64,000 nucleotides of DNA from the NCBI RefSeq assembly GCF_900696085.1, contig NZ_CAADFC020000028.1, forward strand, positions 186,001 through 250,000. Direction: 5' to 3'. The notes beneath the pieces were generated by a model, which was given only the letters and a program-made list of their open reading frames with translations, did not search any database and was not told the origin of the DNA. The stretch comes from Bradyrhizobium ivorense (lineage in GTDB: Bacteria; Pseudomonadota; Alphaproteobacteria; Rhizobiales; Xanthobacteraceae). Numbering within the stretch: position 1 is the first letter of the stretch; the number at the start of each line of letters is the position of its first letter. The position numbers and the translations under genes are program-made. Positions 43,721 to 51,951 of the stretch are shown here, in pieces.

Positions 43721-44062
43721 GCGCTCGGCGGAAAATGCCGGTGGGCCGGCAACCGGGGCTCGGGCCCCGATCCGGCACATCAGAAAAAAAGTTGCGATTG
43801 CACTCCTGGGCAAGACTCAACCGGCATGATCAGGTCTGCTGGTTGGCACGTTGCCCCGTGGAAGCGGGAAAATCCCTGACAGAACAATGTCCGATTTTCC
43901 CAGCCGGCCCGAATCTCCGCAGCCATTGCAAAACCCGTCCGCTGCCGGCATGTCCAGCAGCGAAGTCGGCCGGAATCCGGCCTGCTTGCGCCGCGTTTGG
44001 GGCGGTCCTAGCTTGCGCGCGGTGCAAGCCTCGCGCCAGCCTTTACTTGGGAGAGCACGAAA
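43721..44062. other. Intergenic region between lanM and pqqA
   Basis: About 340 bases without a supported gene. Just past lanM is a TGCCGG/CCGGCA hairpin (43736-43751) with a further GGGGC/GCCCC stem after it, then an A-run. The promoter of pqqA should lie in the last 100 bases. Open frames here have no start signals or domains. Confidence 0.45.
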
Positions 44063-44143
44063 ATGACCTGGAAAACCCCGAAGATCGTCGAAGTGCCGGT
44101 GGGCATGGAAATCAACATGTACGCCTGCGCAGCGCGCAAGTGA
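44063..44143 (+). CDS. pqqA: PqqA, precursor peptide of the cofactor PQQ
   Basis: The 26-codon gene has GGGAGAGCACGAAA before its ATG. The peptide starts MTWKTPKIVEVPVG and continues MEINMYACAARK. Glu16 and Tyr20 are spaced E-x3-Y, the two residues that PqqE, PqqF/G and PqqC join and trim into PQQ. The length and KTPKIVE start match rhizobial PqqA. No pqqB-E genes follow; those must be elsewhere, so this may be an extra precursor copy tied to the dehydrogenases here. Confidence 0.93.
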   Translation: MTWKTPKIVEVPVGMEINMYACAARK

Positions 44144-44159
44144 TTGACGGCGTTCTGCC

Positions 44160-44188
44160 CGGCTCGCGCAGTTTGCTGCGTCGAGCCG
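44160..44188. terminator. Hairpin directly after pqqA
   Basis: CGGCTCG/CGAGCCG arms enclose CGCAG/CTGCG with a TTTG loop, giving a 12-bp stem with one bulged base, 17 bases after the stop. A strong hairpin after pqqA is common and keeps the peptide transcript in excess. There is no T-run. Confidence 0.6.
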
Positions 44189-44335
44189 CGGCGGGCGTCG
44201 ATCGGCGCGGCGGCAACGATCCTCGCGCTGCAGCTGCTGTTCAGAAAATTCATCGCACCGTCGCGCGCGAACGCCAGCGTTCGCGAAGCGCACCCGATTT
44301 GCCGACCGGCACCGGCTTGCCGTAGGGTGCCGCTC

Positions 44336-45214
44336 ATGGGTGCAGGAATCAAACGCATTTGGCTGAAGACGCTGTGCGCGGTCACCATGGCCGCCGCGGT
44401 GCTGCCGCTTGCCGCGCGTGGCGAGGGCTTTGATACCGAGCACATCTTCGGCTTCATGATCGGCACCGATGTCGGCACGGTCGGCGAGCGCGAATTCCAG
44501 AGCCAGACCACCGGGCGCTTCGCGAGGAGCGGCGGTACTTATCGGGCCGTCGGCCAGGAGCTCGAGGCGGAGTTCGTGCCGATGCGGGATTTCCGCGTCG
44601 AGCTCGGCACGACGTTCATGGCGCATGACATCAACCGCGTTCCCGGCTTTGACGACCGCCGCCAATTGTCATGGCAGGGCGTCTCGGTCGATCTTCGCTA
44701 CCGCTTGCTCGATCGCGAGGCGGCGCCGTTCGGCGTGACGCTGGCGCTGGAGACGCACGCCGACCGCGTCGACGAGACCAGCGCGGCCGTGGTCCGCAGC
44801 CACGGCACCGAGCTCACGCTGGCGTTCGACCGCGAGGTGATTCCCGATTTCGTTCTGGCCGCCGTCAACCTGAGCTATGAGCCGGAATGGACGCGGCTGC
44901 CGCGCACCGGCGCCGCGGAGCAGGAGGCGACGCTCGGCATGGCGTTCGGGCTGATGGCGAAAGTGCGGCCCGACATCCTGATCGGCGGCGAAGCGCGTTA
45001 CTTCCGCAAATATGAAGGGATCGGCCTCGACGAACTCGCCGGGCAGGCGCTGTTCATCGGCCCGACCGCCTATTTCCAGCTCTCCGAGAAATCGCGCCTG
45101 ACCGCGACCTGGGGCGTCCAGGCCTGGGGGCAGCGCGCCGGCGGCAGCGGCAACCTCGACCTGGTTAATTTCGAGCGCCATCAGGCGAGGCTGGTGTTCG
45201 GCGTCAATTTCTAG
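44336..45214 (+). CDS. Outer-membrane beta-barrel protein
   Basis: A 292-aa exported protein (signal ending near AARG) with alternating hydrophobic/polar strands (FRVELGTTFMAHDIN, LSWQGVSVDLRYRLL, PFGVTLALETHADRV). It ends FGVNF, the terminal Phe expected of BAM substrates. There is no TonB box or plug domain, so it is not a TonB receptor. It lies 192 bases after pqqA on the same strand within the PQQ/lanthanide island. It may be a channel for a substrate or metal of the pathway; that is inference. Confidence 0.7.
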   Translation: MGAGIKRIWLKTLCAVTMAAAVLPLAARGEGFDTEHIFGFMIGTDVGTVGEREFQSQTTGRFARSGGTYRAVGQELEAEFVPMRDFRVELGTTFMAHDINRVPGFDDRRQLSWQGVSVDLRYRLLDREAAPFGVTLALETHADRVDETSAAVVRSHGTELTLAFDREVIPDFVLAAVNLSYEPEWTRLPRTGAAEQEATLGMAFGLMAKVRPDILIGGEARYFRKYEGIGLDELAGQALFIGPTAYFQLSEKSRLTATWGVQAWGQRAGGSGNLDLVNFERHQARLVFGVNF

Positions 45215-45229
45215 GGCGTCGTTCCGAAA

Positions 45230-45273
45230 GATCACGCTCAAACAAGAGCCTGGAGCGCGATGATCGCATCTCG
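45230..45273. repeat. Decayed fragment of repeat B
   Basis: GATCACGCTCAAACAAGAGC, then GAGCGCGATGATCGCATCTC, resembles the end of the element at 21913-22036 (GATCATGCTCGAACAAAGAG, then GCGCGATGG). The inverted partner arm is lost. Confidence 0.5.
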
Positions 45274-45378
45274 CTTGAGGCTTGGTTCCGGTGGCCCTCA
45301 CGGGGCTGTGAAACCGCGTCTTGCCTGATACGTATTTCGCCGTGTTATCTATTTTGAGGGCACGCTTAAGGATTGCGC

Positions 45379-45609
45379 ATGATCGATCTTGTACTCACCG
45401 TTTGTGCGGTGCTGTCGCCCGCCACCTGCGAAGAACAGCACCTGTTGTTTAATTGGAGCGGCTCGCCGCAACAATGTGCGATGGCGGCGCCGCCCTATAT
45501 CGCGCAATGGATCGGCGAGCACCCGAAATGGACCGCGGTGAAATGGCGCTGCGAATATCCGCACCCCAATGACCGCGCCAGCACCGGCGGCGAGGCGCCT
45601 GCGGGGTGA
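45379..45609 (+). CDS. Small Cys/Trp-rich hypothetical protein
   Basis: A 76-aa product (MIDLVLTVCAVLSPATCEEQ) with four cysteines and HPKWTAVKWRC. The first 20 residues are hydrophobic but lack the positive charge of a strong signal peptide. AAGGA lies upstream of ATG 45379. Short Bradyrhizobium proteins with the pattern TC-x(n)-QQC occur widely, function unknown. It converges with the 45613 gene, leaving three bases between stops. Confidence 0.6.
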   Translation: MIDLVLTVCAVLSPATCEEQHLLFNWSGSPQQCAMAAPPYIAQWIGEHPKWTAVKWRCEYPHPNDRASTGGEAPAG

Positions 45610-45612
45610 GGA

Positions 45613-45966
45613 CTACTTGTTGCAGTCCTTCAGGTCCTTGTCGGATACCGAGAACACCGCATCGGCCTTGATCTCGATGTCGCGCACGAAGCACTGCCTC
45701 GCGCCGCTGTAGCCGACCTTGGCGTCGTAGCGGCCGGGCTCGACGCCGGTGATGCGCAGCCGCTCGTCGTGATCGACCTCCTTGTCCTTGTCGTTGAGCG
45801 TCTGGTTGGGGCCCCATTGGTTCTTGCCGGCCGGTGACAGCTCGAAGCTCGAAATTGTCGCGCTGGTCAGATTCCACAGACGAATGCCCTTGCCCTTGCT
45901 CTGCGCCAGCGCTGCGCCCGGCAGCGCGAGCAATGCGACAGCAACGACGATCCACGCCCGCGACAT
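45613..45966 (-). CDS. Secreted hypothetical protein of the PQQ island
   Basis: A 117-aa exported protein (MSRAWIVVAVALLALPGAAL) with a beta-rich mature part: GIRLWNLTSATISSFELSPA, LRITGVEPGRYDAKV and two cysteines. GGAGG precedes ATG 45966. It is read in the same direction as the ABC transporter genes just upstream, 40 bases away, so it could belong to that operon. No known family name; probably periplasmic. Confidence 0.65.
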   Translation of the reverse strand: MSRAWIVVAVALLALPGAALAQSKGKGIRLWNLTSATISSFELSPAGKNQWGPNQTLNDKDKEVDHDERLRITGVEPGRYDAKVGYSGARQCFVRDIEIKADAVFSVSDKDLKDCNK

Positions 45967-46006
45967 TGAAACACCTCCGATACTTTTCTTAAAGGATGAC
46001 CGCGTC

Positions 46007-46714
46007 TCACATATTTGCAAGGTCCAACTGCGCCAGCCGCGCCTTGATGTCGGCAATGTCCTGCTCGCTGCGCTTCGCCCGCAGCGCGGCGATGGTCTCG
46101 ACGTGAATGATGCGGGCCGGCCGCGCCGACAGGAAGAACAGGCGGTCGCCGAGCCGGACCGCGTCGTCGAGATCGTGGGTGACGAAGAGCGTCATCATCC
46201 GGCGGCTCGCCACTAAGGTGGCGATCTGCTCGCGCAGCCGCCCGGCCAGGGCATTATCGAGCGAGGCCAGCGGCTCGTCGAGGATCAGAAAATTCGGCTC
46301 GACGGCGAAGGCGCGGGCCAGCGCGACGCGGCGGGCGAGGCCGAGCGACAGTTCGCCGGGAAAGTGATGGCGGTGCGCGGTAAGCTCCAGCACGTCGAAC
46401 AGCGCGGCGATCCTCGCCTCATCGACGTCAGGCGCGGCGAGGCGCACATTCTCCTCGACCGTCCGCCAGGGCAACAGCCGCGGCTCCTGGAACACCATGC
46501 CGAGCCGCACGCCGGGGCGCACGACGCGGCCCTGATAATTGTGGTCGAGCCCGGCGAGGATCTTCAGCAGCGTGCTCTTGCCGCAGCCGGACGGTCCGAA
46601 CACCACGCCGACCTCGCCGGCGTTCAGCGTGAAGTTGATGGCGGCGAGCACGTCGTGACGCTTGCCGGCCGCGTTCTCAAAACTCTTGCCGGTGATATTG
46701 ACCTCAAGCTGCAC
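46007..46714 (-). CDS. ABC transporter ATP-binding protein (NitT/TauT-like)
   Basis: A 235-aa ATPase with Walker A (FGPSGCGKST), Q-loop (MVFQEPRLLPWRTV), a signature reading LSLGLARRVALARA, in which the usual LSGGQ is LSLGL, Walker B (FLILDEPLASLD) and the H-loop (FVTHDLDDAV). GTG 46714 overlaps the permease stop by 11 bases; a TTG at 46744 is also possible. It energises import together with the permease and binding protein encoded upstream. The altered signature is also seen in some nitrate/taurine-type importers. Confidence 0.9.
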   Translation of the reverse strand: MQLEVNITGKSFENAAGKRHDVLAAINFTLNAGEVGVVFGPSGCGKSTLLKILAGLDHNYQGRVVRPGVRLGMVFQEPRLLPWRTVEENVRLAAPDVDEARIAALFDVLELTAHRHHFPGELSLGLARRVALARAFAVEPNFLILDEPLASLDNALAGRLREQIATLVASRRMMTLFVTHDLDDAVRLGDRLFFLSARPARIIHVETIAALRAKRSEQDIADIKARLAQLDLANM

Positions 46715-47441
46715 GGAGCCGCCACCGCGATAGCCTGGTTTCAAACGGCTGCACCAGCAGGGTTTCGATCACGAGCACGACGGCTGCAAAGCTCAAGGAA
46801 TAGGCGAGCAGCAGCGGGATGTCGAACAGCTGGAAGGCGACGCCGATCTCGAAGCCGACGCCGTTCGGCCGGCCCAGCAGTTCGGCGACCAGCACGATCT
46901 TCCAGACCAGCGACAGCCCGGAGCGCGCCGCCGCCGCGATATAGGGCGCAAGCTGCGGCAGGATCACATGGCGGAAGGTGCGCGCCGGCGGAAACGCAAA
47001 GGCCGTCGCCATCTCGTCCAGCGCAGGGTCGAGCGCCCGCGCGCCCTCGCGCAGGGTGACGACGGCGGTCGGCAGCTTGTTGATGGCAATCGCCGCAATC
47101 GCCGCGACCTCGGTCAGCCCGGCCCAGATGTAGGCGAGCACGATGACGACCAGCGCCGGCAAATTGAGCAGCAGGATCAGCCAGGGATCGCCGAGCCGGT
47201 TGGCGAGCGGCATCCGGCCCATCAGATAGCCGATCGCCGAGCCCAGCGCCATCGCCAGCGTGAAGGCGAGCGCGACGCGGGCCAGCGTCGCGCCGAGATT
47301 GACGAACAGCGCGCCGGATTTGGCCTCGGTGAGCATCGCCGCCAGCACCACCGGCGGCGGCGGCAGCTTGGCGTCGCCGATCAGGAGCGAGGCGATCCAC
47401 CAGGTGGCGATGAACAGCGCGAATGAGACGAGACGCAGCAC
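46704..47441 (-). CDS. ABC transporter permease (NitT/TauT-like)
   Basis: A 245-aa membrane protein with about six transmembrane helices and the EAA-loop region (ALDPALDEMATAFAFPPART, FRHVILPQLAPYIAAAARSG). It is of the SsuC/TauC type. GTG 47441 starts one base after the binding-protein stop and has CGGAG upstream; the longer frame to 47660 reads through that gene and is Arg/Pro-rich. It forms an importer with its neighbours. Confidence 0.88.
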   Translation of the reverse strand: MLRLVSFALFIATWWIASLLIGDAKLPPPPVVLAAMLTEAKSGALFVNLGATLARVALAFTLAMALGSAIGYLMGRMPLANRLGDPWLILLLNLPALVVIVLAYIWAGLTEVAAIAAIAINKLPTAVVTLREGARALDPALDEMATAFAFPPARTFRHVILPQLAPYIAAAARSGLSLVWKIVLVAELLGRPNGVGFEIGVAFQLFDIPLLLAYSLSFAAVVLVIETLLVQPFETRLSRWRLRAA

Positions 47442-47442
47442 C

Positions 47443-48423
47443 TCAGTCTCCGGGGATGGCTTGATAGAAGGTGCCGGGATCGAGCTCGGTCGCGCTGCCG
47501 ACCAGCTCGCGGCCGCCGACCTGGGCCAGCACCCGGTAGAGCACGCGGGCGTCGGCTTCCTCGTCGGCGATCGGCCGGCGCGGGATGCCTTCGCGATAGC
47601 GGTCGCGATAGGCGCGCAGGGTGGCGGCATCGGGAGCGCCGGTGAGTGGAGCAATCGCATCCCATTCGGTGTCCGACGTGGCGAGGATCTGCTTGGCCTC
47701 GCGGGTCATCGCGATGAAGCGGGCCACGGCATCCTTGTTGGCATCGGCCCAGGTCTCGTCAAACACGTAGCCGATCATCGCAATGCGGCCCTTGCTGCCG
47801 AGCTTCGCGAGCACGTCCTCCATGCCGGCGAGGCGGCGAAAGCCCTTGGCCTCCAGCGCGGCGCAGAAATTCCAGTAGTTGAGATTGGCGTCCATCTCGC
47901 CGCCCTGCGTCTTGGCCGCGAGCAGCGGCGGCGCGCCGTAGACGATGGTCGACTGCGACTTCAGGTCGATGCCGTCCTGCTTCAGCGCGGCCTGCAGCAA
48001 CAGCCAGCTCTTGTCGATCGCGCCGCCGGCGACCGCGAGCTTGCGCCCCTTCAGGTCGGCCAGCGTCTTGATCGGCGAGGCCGCCGGCACCATCACGGCG
48101 CCGATCGCGCTGGAATAGGGGTAGAACTGCAGCTTGGCGCCGAGCGAGCGTTCGCGCGACACCCATGGCCAGTCGGAGACCATCACGTCGGCATTGCCGG
48201 CGCGCAGCGCGATCTTGCCGGCCTCGGGGCTGGCCAGCTCGACGACGTCGATGCTGAGATTGGCCTTCTTGTCGAGACCATGGGCGCGGATAACAGCCAG
48301 TTCCCAGGCCAGCGTCCCCGTCTTCTGCGATGCAATGCGGATCGTCTCCGCCTCGCAGGCGGTCGCGATTTGCATCACGGCGAGAACGGCCGCCGCCAGC
48401 ATGGTGCGAACAGAACCCATCAT
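47443..48423 (-). CDS. ABC transporter substrate-binding protein (NMT1/SsuA-like)
   Basis: A 326-aa exported protein whose fold matches nitrate/sulfonate/taurine-type binding proteins: TIRIASQKTGTLAWELAVIR, VVELASPEAGKIALRAGNAD, VMVSDWPWVSRE, LKGRKLAVAGGAIDKSWLLL. Binding proteins of this kind also accept pyrimidine and thiamine precursors. The ligand cannot be told from sequence. It is first in a three-gene importer operon placed inside the PQQ/lanthanide island. Confidence 0.88.
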   Translation of the reverse strand: MMGSVRTMLAAAVLAVMQIATACEAETIRIASQKTGTLAWELAVIRAHGLDKKANLSIDVVELASPEAGKIALRAGNADVMVSDWPWVSRERSLGAKLQFYPYSSAIGAVMVPAASPIKTLADLKGRKLAVAGGAIDKSWLLLQAALKQDGIDLKSQSTIVYGAPPLLAAKTQGGEMDANLNYWNFCAALEAKGFRRLAGMEDVLAKLGSKGRIAMIGYVFDETWADANKDAVARFIAMTREAKQILATSDTEWDAIAPLTGAPDAATLRAYRDRYREGIPRRPIADEEADARVLYRVLAQVGGRELVGSATELDPGTFYQAIPGD

Positions 48424-48509
48424 GGTCTCGTGAGCGCTCGTCCCGAAAGTTTGCTTTTCTCAGTTACACCCATAGCATAGCCTGCGAGACAAGAAGAGGA
48501 AGCAGGACC

Positions 48510-48866
48510 ATGGCACGAGCTGGCATGCTAGGACCGATTGTCGCCCTTGCGGCGCTCGCTGCGACATGCATGCGCGCGCAGGCGCAGGAGATCAACGACT
48601 ATCCGACCTCGGCGCGGGCCGAATATGTGTTCGGCTGCATGAAGTCCAATGGCGAGAGCCGGCAGTCGATCGAGCAGTGCTCCTGCTCGATCGACGTCGT
48701 TGCGTCGATCATCCCCTATGATCGCTATGTCACGGCCGAAACCGTGCTCAGCATGTCGCAGGTGCGCGGCAATCTCGGCGGCCAGTTCCGCTCGTCCGAG
48801 CAGGCCGCCAACGCGCTCAACGACCTCCGCCGCGCGCAGGCCGAAGCCGAGGTGAGATGTTTCTAG
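48510..48866 (+). CDS. Small secreted four-cysteine protein
   Basis: A 118-aa product with a signal peptide (MARAGMLGPIVALAALAATC, AQAQ cleavage). The mature part has EYVFGCMKSNGESRQSIEQC SCSIDVVA in two pieces, then a C-terminal Cys-Phe, so four cysteines that could pair. Several helical stretches follow (SEQAANALNDLRRAQAEAEV). It starts 87 bases from the ABC binding-protein gene, divergently. No known family; likely periplasmic. Confidence 0.7.
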   Translation: MARAGMLGPIVALAALAATCMRAQAQEINDYPTSARAEYVFGCMKSNGESRQSIEQCSCSIDVVASIIPYDRYVTAETVLSMSQVRGNLGGQFRSSEQAANALNDLRRAQAEAEVRCF

Positions 48867-48871
48867 CTTCG

Positions 48872-49026
48872 GCTCACCTCTCCCCAACGGGGAGACGTCG
48901 GATTGCGCTCGGCGATGCGAAGCATCGTCCGGTGCCATCCGGGTGAGGGGGTCTTGCTCGCTCGATAGACCGCAACCCCTCACCCGATTTGCTGCGCAAA
49001 TCGACCTCTCCCAAAGGGAGAGGTGG
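48872..49026. repeat. Repeat C, copy 2
   Basis: Contains CACCTCTCCCCAACGGGGAG, GATGCGAAGCATC, GGGTGAGGGGG, CCCCTCACCCGATTTGCTGC and ACCTCTCCCAAAGGGAGAGG. The same hairpin types occur in the element at 24078-24236. It fills the gap between converging genes. Confidence 0.75.
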
Positions 49027-49093
49027 CACTTCCGATGTCGCTCCAGACCAGCCTAATCCGATCGCGCTTAGCGATTGTCCCGCCGTGCCGGCG

Positions 49094-49936
49094 TCAAGTC
49101 CCGGGATTGTCGACCTTCCATTCGTGCTGGAAGACGTGGCCGTCGGTGTCCCTGGCTTCGGCGCGGATCTGCTTGGCGCCGTTCGAGACAAAGGTGAAGC
49201 GGATGTTGGGGTCCTCGGAAATCGAGATGCCACCCTCCATCGCCAGCACCGGGCTGTCGCCCTGCCAGAGCTGCAGCTGGTTGATGAAGAACGCCGGGAT
49301 GTAGAGCTGCGTGACCTGGTCCATCTGCAGGCCGGAATTGTTGGGATGGCCGATCATGATCTGGGCTTCGCGCGTCGTGGTCGCGGGTCCTTGCTCCGGC
49401 TTGGCGAATTGCCGGTAGCGCATCTGCCCGAGCCGGCTGTTGGCTTCCTCGACATTCTTGCCCGCCGGGGCCGAGCAGCCGCCCGACGCCTTCACATACG
49501 TCTTCGCCATGTAGAGCTTGCCGTCGCTGAGCTCGGCGACGGCGTGCACATTGGTGTAGTTGTTGACGCGGACGCGGGTCGAAATCTCCGTGACGTTGGC
49601 GTCCGGCCCGAGCGTGAATTTCGCGGCCATCGGCGCCGGGTTCTCGTCGATCACCAGCGTGATCGCGGTGATGCGGCGGCTGTCGCCGGGCGACAGCTTG
49701 GTGCGCAAGGTCACCGGGACGATTGCGGCGTCTTCCGCGCGCGTCGGCATCTCGATGCCGATCACATCGTTGCCGTCATTCATCGGGCGGTTGTTGAAGA
49801 TGTCCTGCACCAGCCCCGGCCACGGATCATACGCCTCAGCGGCGGGCGCAGCTGATGTGCCCAGCGTGATCGAGAGCAGGCTGGCGACGCAGAGCGCGCT
49901 GGCAATCGTAAGCAGACGGACGCGATGTCGGAGCAT
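49094..49936 (-). CDS. Quinoprotein-associated SoxYZ-like carrier
   Basis: A 280-aa exported protein made of a SoxY-like and a SoxZ-like half. The carrier cysteine sits in ASGGCSAPAGKN at the end of the SoxY half, equivalent to the GGC tail of SoxY; the SoxZ half (MIGHPNNSGLQMDQVTQLYI, PAFFINQLQLWQGDSPVLAM) follows directly. Fusions of this type occur with PQQ dehydrogenases and are proposed to take part in a quinoprotein relay. It shares a minus-strand operon with the zinc metallohydrolase at 49978. ATG 49936 gives a proper signal peptide. Confidence 0.85.
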   Translation of the reverse strand: MLRHRVRLLTIASALCVASLLSITLGTSAAPAAEAYDPWPGLVQDIFNNRPMNDGNDVIGIEMPTRAEDAAIVPVTLRTKLSPGDSRRITAITLVIDENPAPMAAKFTLGPDANVTEISTRVRVNNYTNVHAVAELSDGKLYMAKTYVKASGGCSAPAGKNVEEANSRLGQMRYRQFAKPEQGPATTTREAQIMIGHPNNSGLQMDQVTQLYIPAFFINQLQLWQGDSPVLAMEGGISISEDPNIRFTFVSNGAKQIRAEARDTDGHVFQHEWKVDNPGT

Positions 49937-49977
49937 GGTCGCGAGATCCTTGTGCGCCGCGCCACTATAGGACACGG

Positions 49978-50904
49978 CTACTCCCATTCAAGCTCGGAGA
50001 ATGCTGCGGTTGCGTTGCGCGCGTTGTAGTCGTCGAACAGCTGCCAGCGCGGCCGTTCCGACGCGGCGGCCCGTTCGGCCGCCGCGGTAATCGGCTTGCC
50101 GCTGGCGACCAGCGCGCGCACATCCGCGGCCAGCGTCTCCAGATAGCGCCGCTCGTCGGCAAGCGCCGCGGGCCATTCGCTCACGGCTCCGTGACCGGGA
50201 ACCACGCGCTGCGCCGGGATCGCCGCCAGCGCGTCAAGCGCGCGCAGCCAGCCCTTGAGGCTGCCGTCGACCACGGGGATATGGTTAAGAAACACCAGAT
50301 CGCCGGCAAACAGGGTGCTCGTCCGTTCGTCGAGCACGGTGAGGTCGTTGTCGCTGTGGGCGGCGGGCCACGCCTTCAACGCCAGTGTTCGTCCGCCGAG
50401 GTCGAGCTTCAGCGTGTCCTCGACCAGCACGGTCGGAGCGATGATTCGCACCTCGTCGATCAGTGCATCGCCCATCGTCCGGCGAAAGCCGTCGAGATAG
50501 AATTGTCCGCGCGCGGTCAGCGCGCGCGGCAACCTCTTGTGGCCAACGAAACTGGTGCCGTCCTTGACGAAAGCCGCATTGCCAAAACTGTGGTCCGGAT
50601 GGGCGTGGGTGTTGATCACATAGCGGATCGGCTTGTCGGTGTGGCGCTTGATCGCCGCCAGCAATTGCCGGCCTTCGCGGACGCTGCCGCCGCTATCGAT
50701 GACCGCGACGGCGCTGTCGCCGACCACGAAGCCGATATTGGCGATGCCGCCGTCATTCTCGCGCGTCATCAATGCGGTCACCCCGCCATGCACGAAAATT
50801 CCGGGAGCGACTTCGCTCACAGGCAATTCGCGCTCTTGCGCCCGCGCTATGGTCGATGCCCCGAGCGTCAGGAGCAGCGCTAACCCCGCAACCCAATGAG
50901 CCAT
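49978..50904 (-). CDS. Quinoprotein relay system zinc metallohydrolase
   Basis: A 308-aa exported metallo-beta-lactamase-fold protein. The zinc motif is NTHAHPDHSFGNAAF, with later ligands in AAHSDNDLTV and VVPGHGAVS. Its relatives next to SoxYZ-like carriers are SoxH-related and linked to PQQ dehydrogenases; the substrate is not known. The signal peptide is MAHWVAGLALLLTLGASTIA. It lies 41 bases upstream of the SoxYZ-like gene on the same strand. Confidence 0.87.
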   Translation of the reverse strand: MAHWVAGLALLLTLGASTIARAQERELPVSEVAPGIFVHGGVTALMTRENDGGIANIGFVVGDSAVAVIDSGGSVREGRQLLAAIKRHTDKPIRYVINTHAHPDHSFGNAAFVKDGTSFVGHKRLPRALTARGQFYLDGFRRTMGDALIDEVRIIAPTVLVEDTLKLDLGGRTLALKAWPAAHSDNDLTVLDERTSTLFAGDLVFLNHIPVVDGSLKGWLRALDALAAIPAQRVVPGHGAVSEWPAALADERRYLETLAADVRALVASGKPITAAAERAAASERPRWQLFDDYNARNATAAFSELEWE

Positions 50905-51069
50905 GTTTCCGCCTCAGTTTCACCGGCGCGCGTAACCGATCGCGCGATGGTCCGGTTTGCGGTGCAGCAAGAAACGCGACAGCGTCGCGCGGGTTATTCC
51001 TGTTGCACGTCGGGGTGTGGCGAGCAATCCATGGCTGGCGGCGCACGGTCCGATCAAGAGGAGAGCGTG

Positions 51070-51951
51070 ATGAGAATGTTCGGATGCCGTCCCGCGCTGC
51101 TTGCGCTTGTTCTCTTCATCGCCTGTTTCGCCGGACGCGATGCCGCGCGCGCGCAGGTCAACGATCAGGGCGAGCTGTCGATCGAACTGGTCGATCCAAA
51201 AGTGCTGCGCATCTGCGCCGATCCGCGCAACCTGCCGTTCTCCAACGACAAGGGCGAGGGATTTGAGAACAAGATCGGCGAGCTGTTCGCCGAGAAGCTG
51301 CAGAAGAAGCTCGATTACATGTTCTTCCCGCAGGCGACCGGCTTCGTGCGGGTGACGCTCGGATCGCATCGCTGCGACGTGATCATGGGTTTTCCGCAGG
51401 GCGATGATCTCGCGCAGGCGACCAATCCCTATTACCGCACGGCCTACGCGCTGGTGGTCAAGCCGGGCAGCGGCCTCGAGGATGTCACGCTGCTGGAGGA
51501 CGAGCGGCTGAAGGGCAAGCATATCGGCATCGTCGCCGGCACGCCGCCCGCGACCAACATGGCGATCGCCGGCCTGATGGGGAACGCGAAGCCGTATCCA
51601 CTGATGATCGATACGCGTTACGATTCCTCGGCGGAGGCGATGATCAACGACCTGAACAAGGGCGAGATCGATGCCGGGGTGCTGTGGGGACCGATGGCCG
51701 GCTTCTATGCCAAGAAGTCCAATCCGCCGCTGCATGTCACGCCGCTGGTCAAGGAGACCACCGGACCGAAGCTCGTCTACCGGATCGCGATGGGCGTGCG
51801 TAACGCCGACCAGGCCTGGAAGCGGCAGCTCAATCGCCTGATCCAGGAGAACCAGCCGGCGATCAACAAGATCCTGCTCGACTTCGGCGTTCCCTTGCTC
51901 GACGAGAGCGATCGGCCGATCGGCCCGGAGAACGCAAACAAGTCGCCATGA
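51070..51951 (+). CDS. Quinoprotein dehydrogenase-associated binding protein (XoxJ-like)
   Basis: A 293-aa exported solute-binding-family-3 protein: VLRICADPRNLPFSNDKGEG, FENKIGELFAEKLQKKLDYM and VKPGSGLEDVTLLEDERLKG. Members of this family are encoded beside PQQ alcohol dehydrogenases and are annotated as putative ABC binding proteins although no transporter is tied to them. A role in dehydrogenase maturation, as for XoxJ, is likely. GAGGAGAGCGTG precedes ATG 51070. It overlaps the next gene by four bases. Confidence 0.86.
   Translation: MRMFGCRPALLALVLFIACFAGRDAARAQVNDQGELSIELVDPKVLRICADPRNLPFSNDKGEGFENKIGELFAEKLQKKLDYMFFPQATGFVRVTLGSHRCDVIMGFPQGDDLAQATNPYYRTAYALVVKPGSGLEDVTLLEDERLKGKHIGIVAGTPPATNMAIAGLMGNAKPYPLMIDTRYDSSAEAMINDLNKGEIDAGVLWGPMAGFYAKKSNPPLHVTPLVKETTGPKLVYRIAMGVRNADQAWKRQLNRLIQENQPAINKILLDFGVPLLDESDRPIGPENANKSP

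Noticed and set aside
43840..43860. Possible sigma-54 promoter (TGGCAC followed by TTGC) upstream of pqqA
   Set aside because: The spacing between the two elements is one base rather than the five needed.
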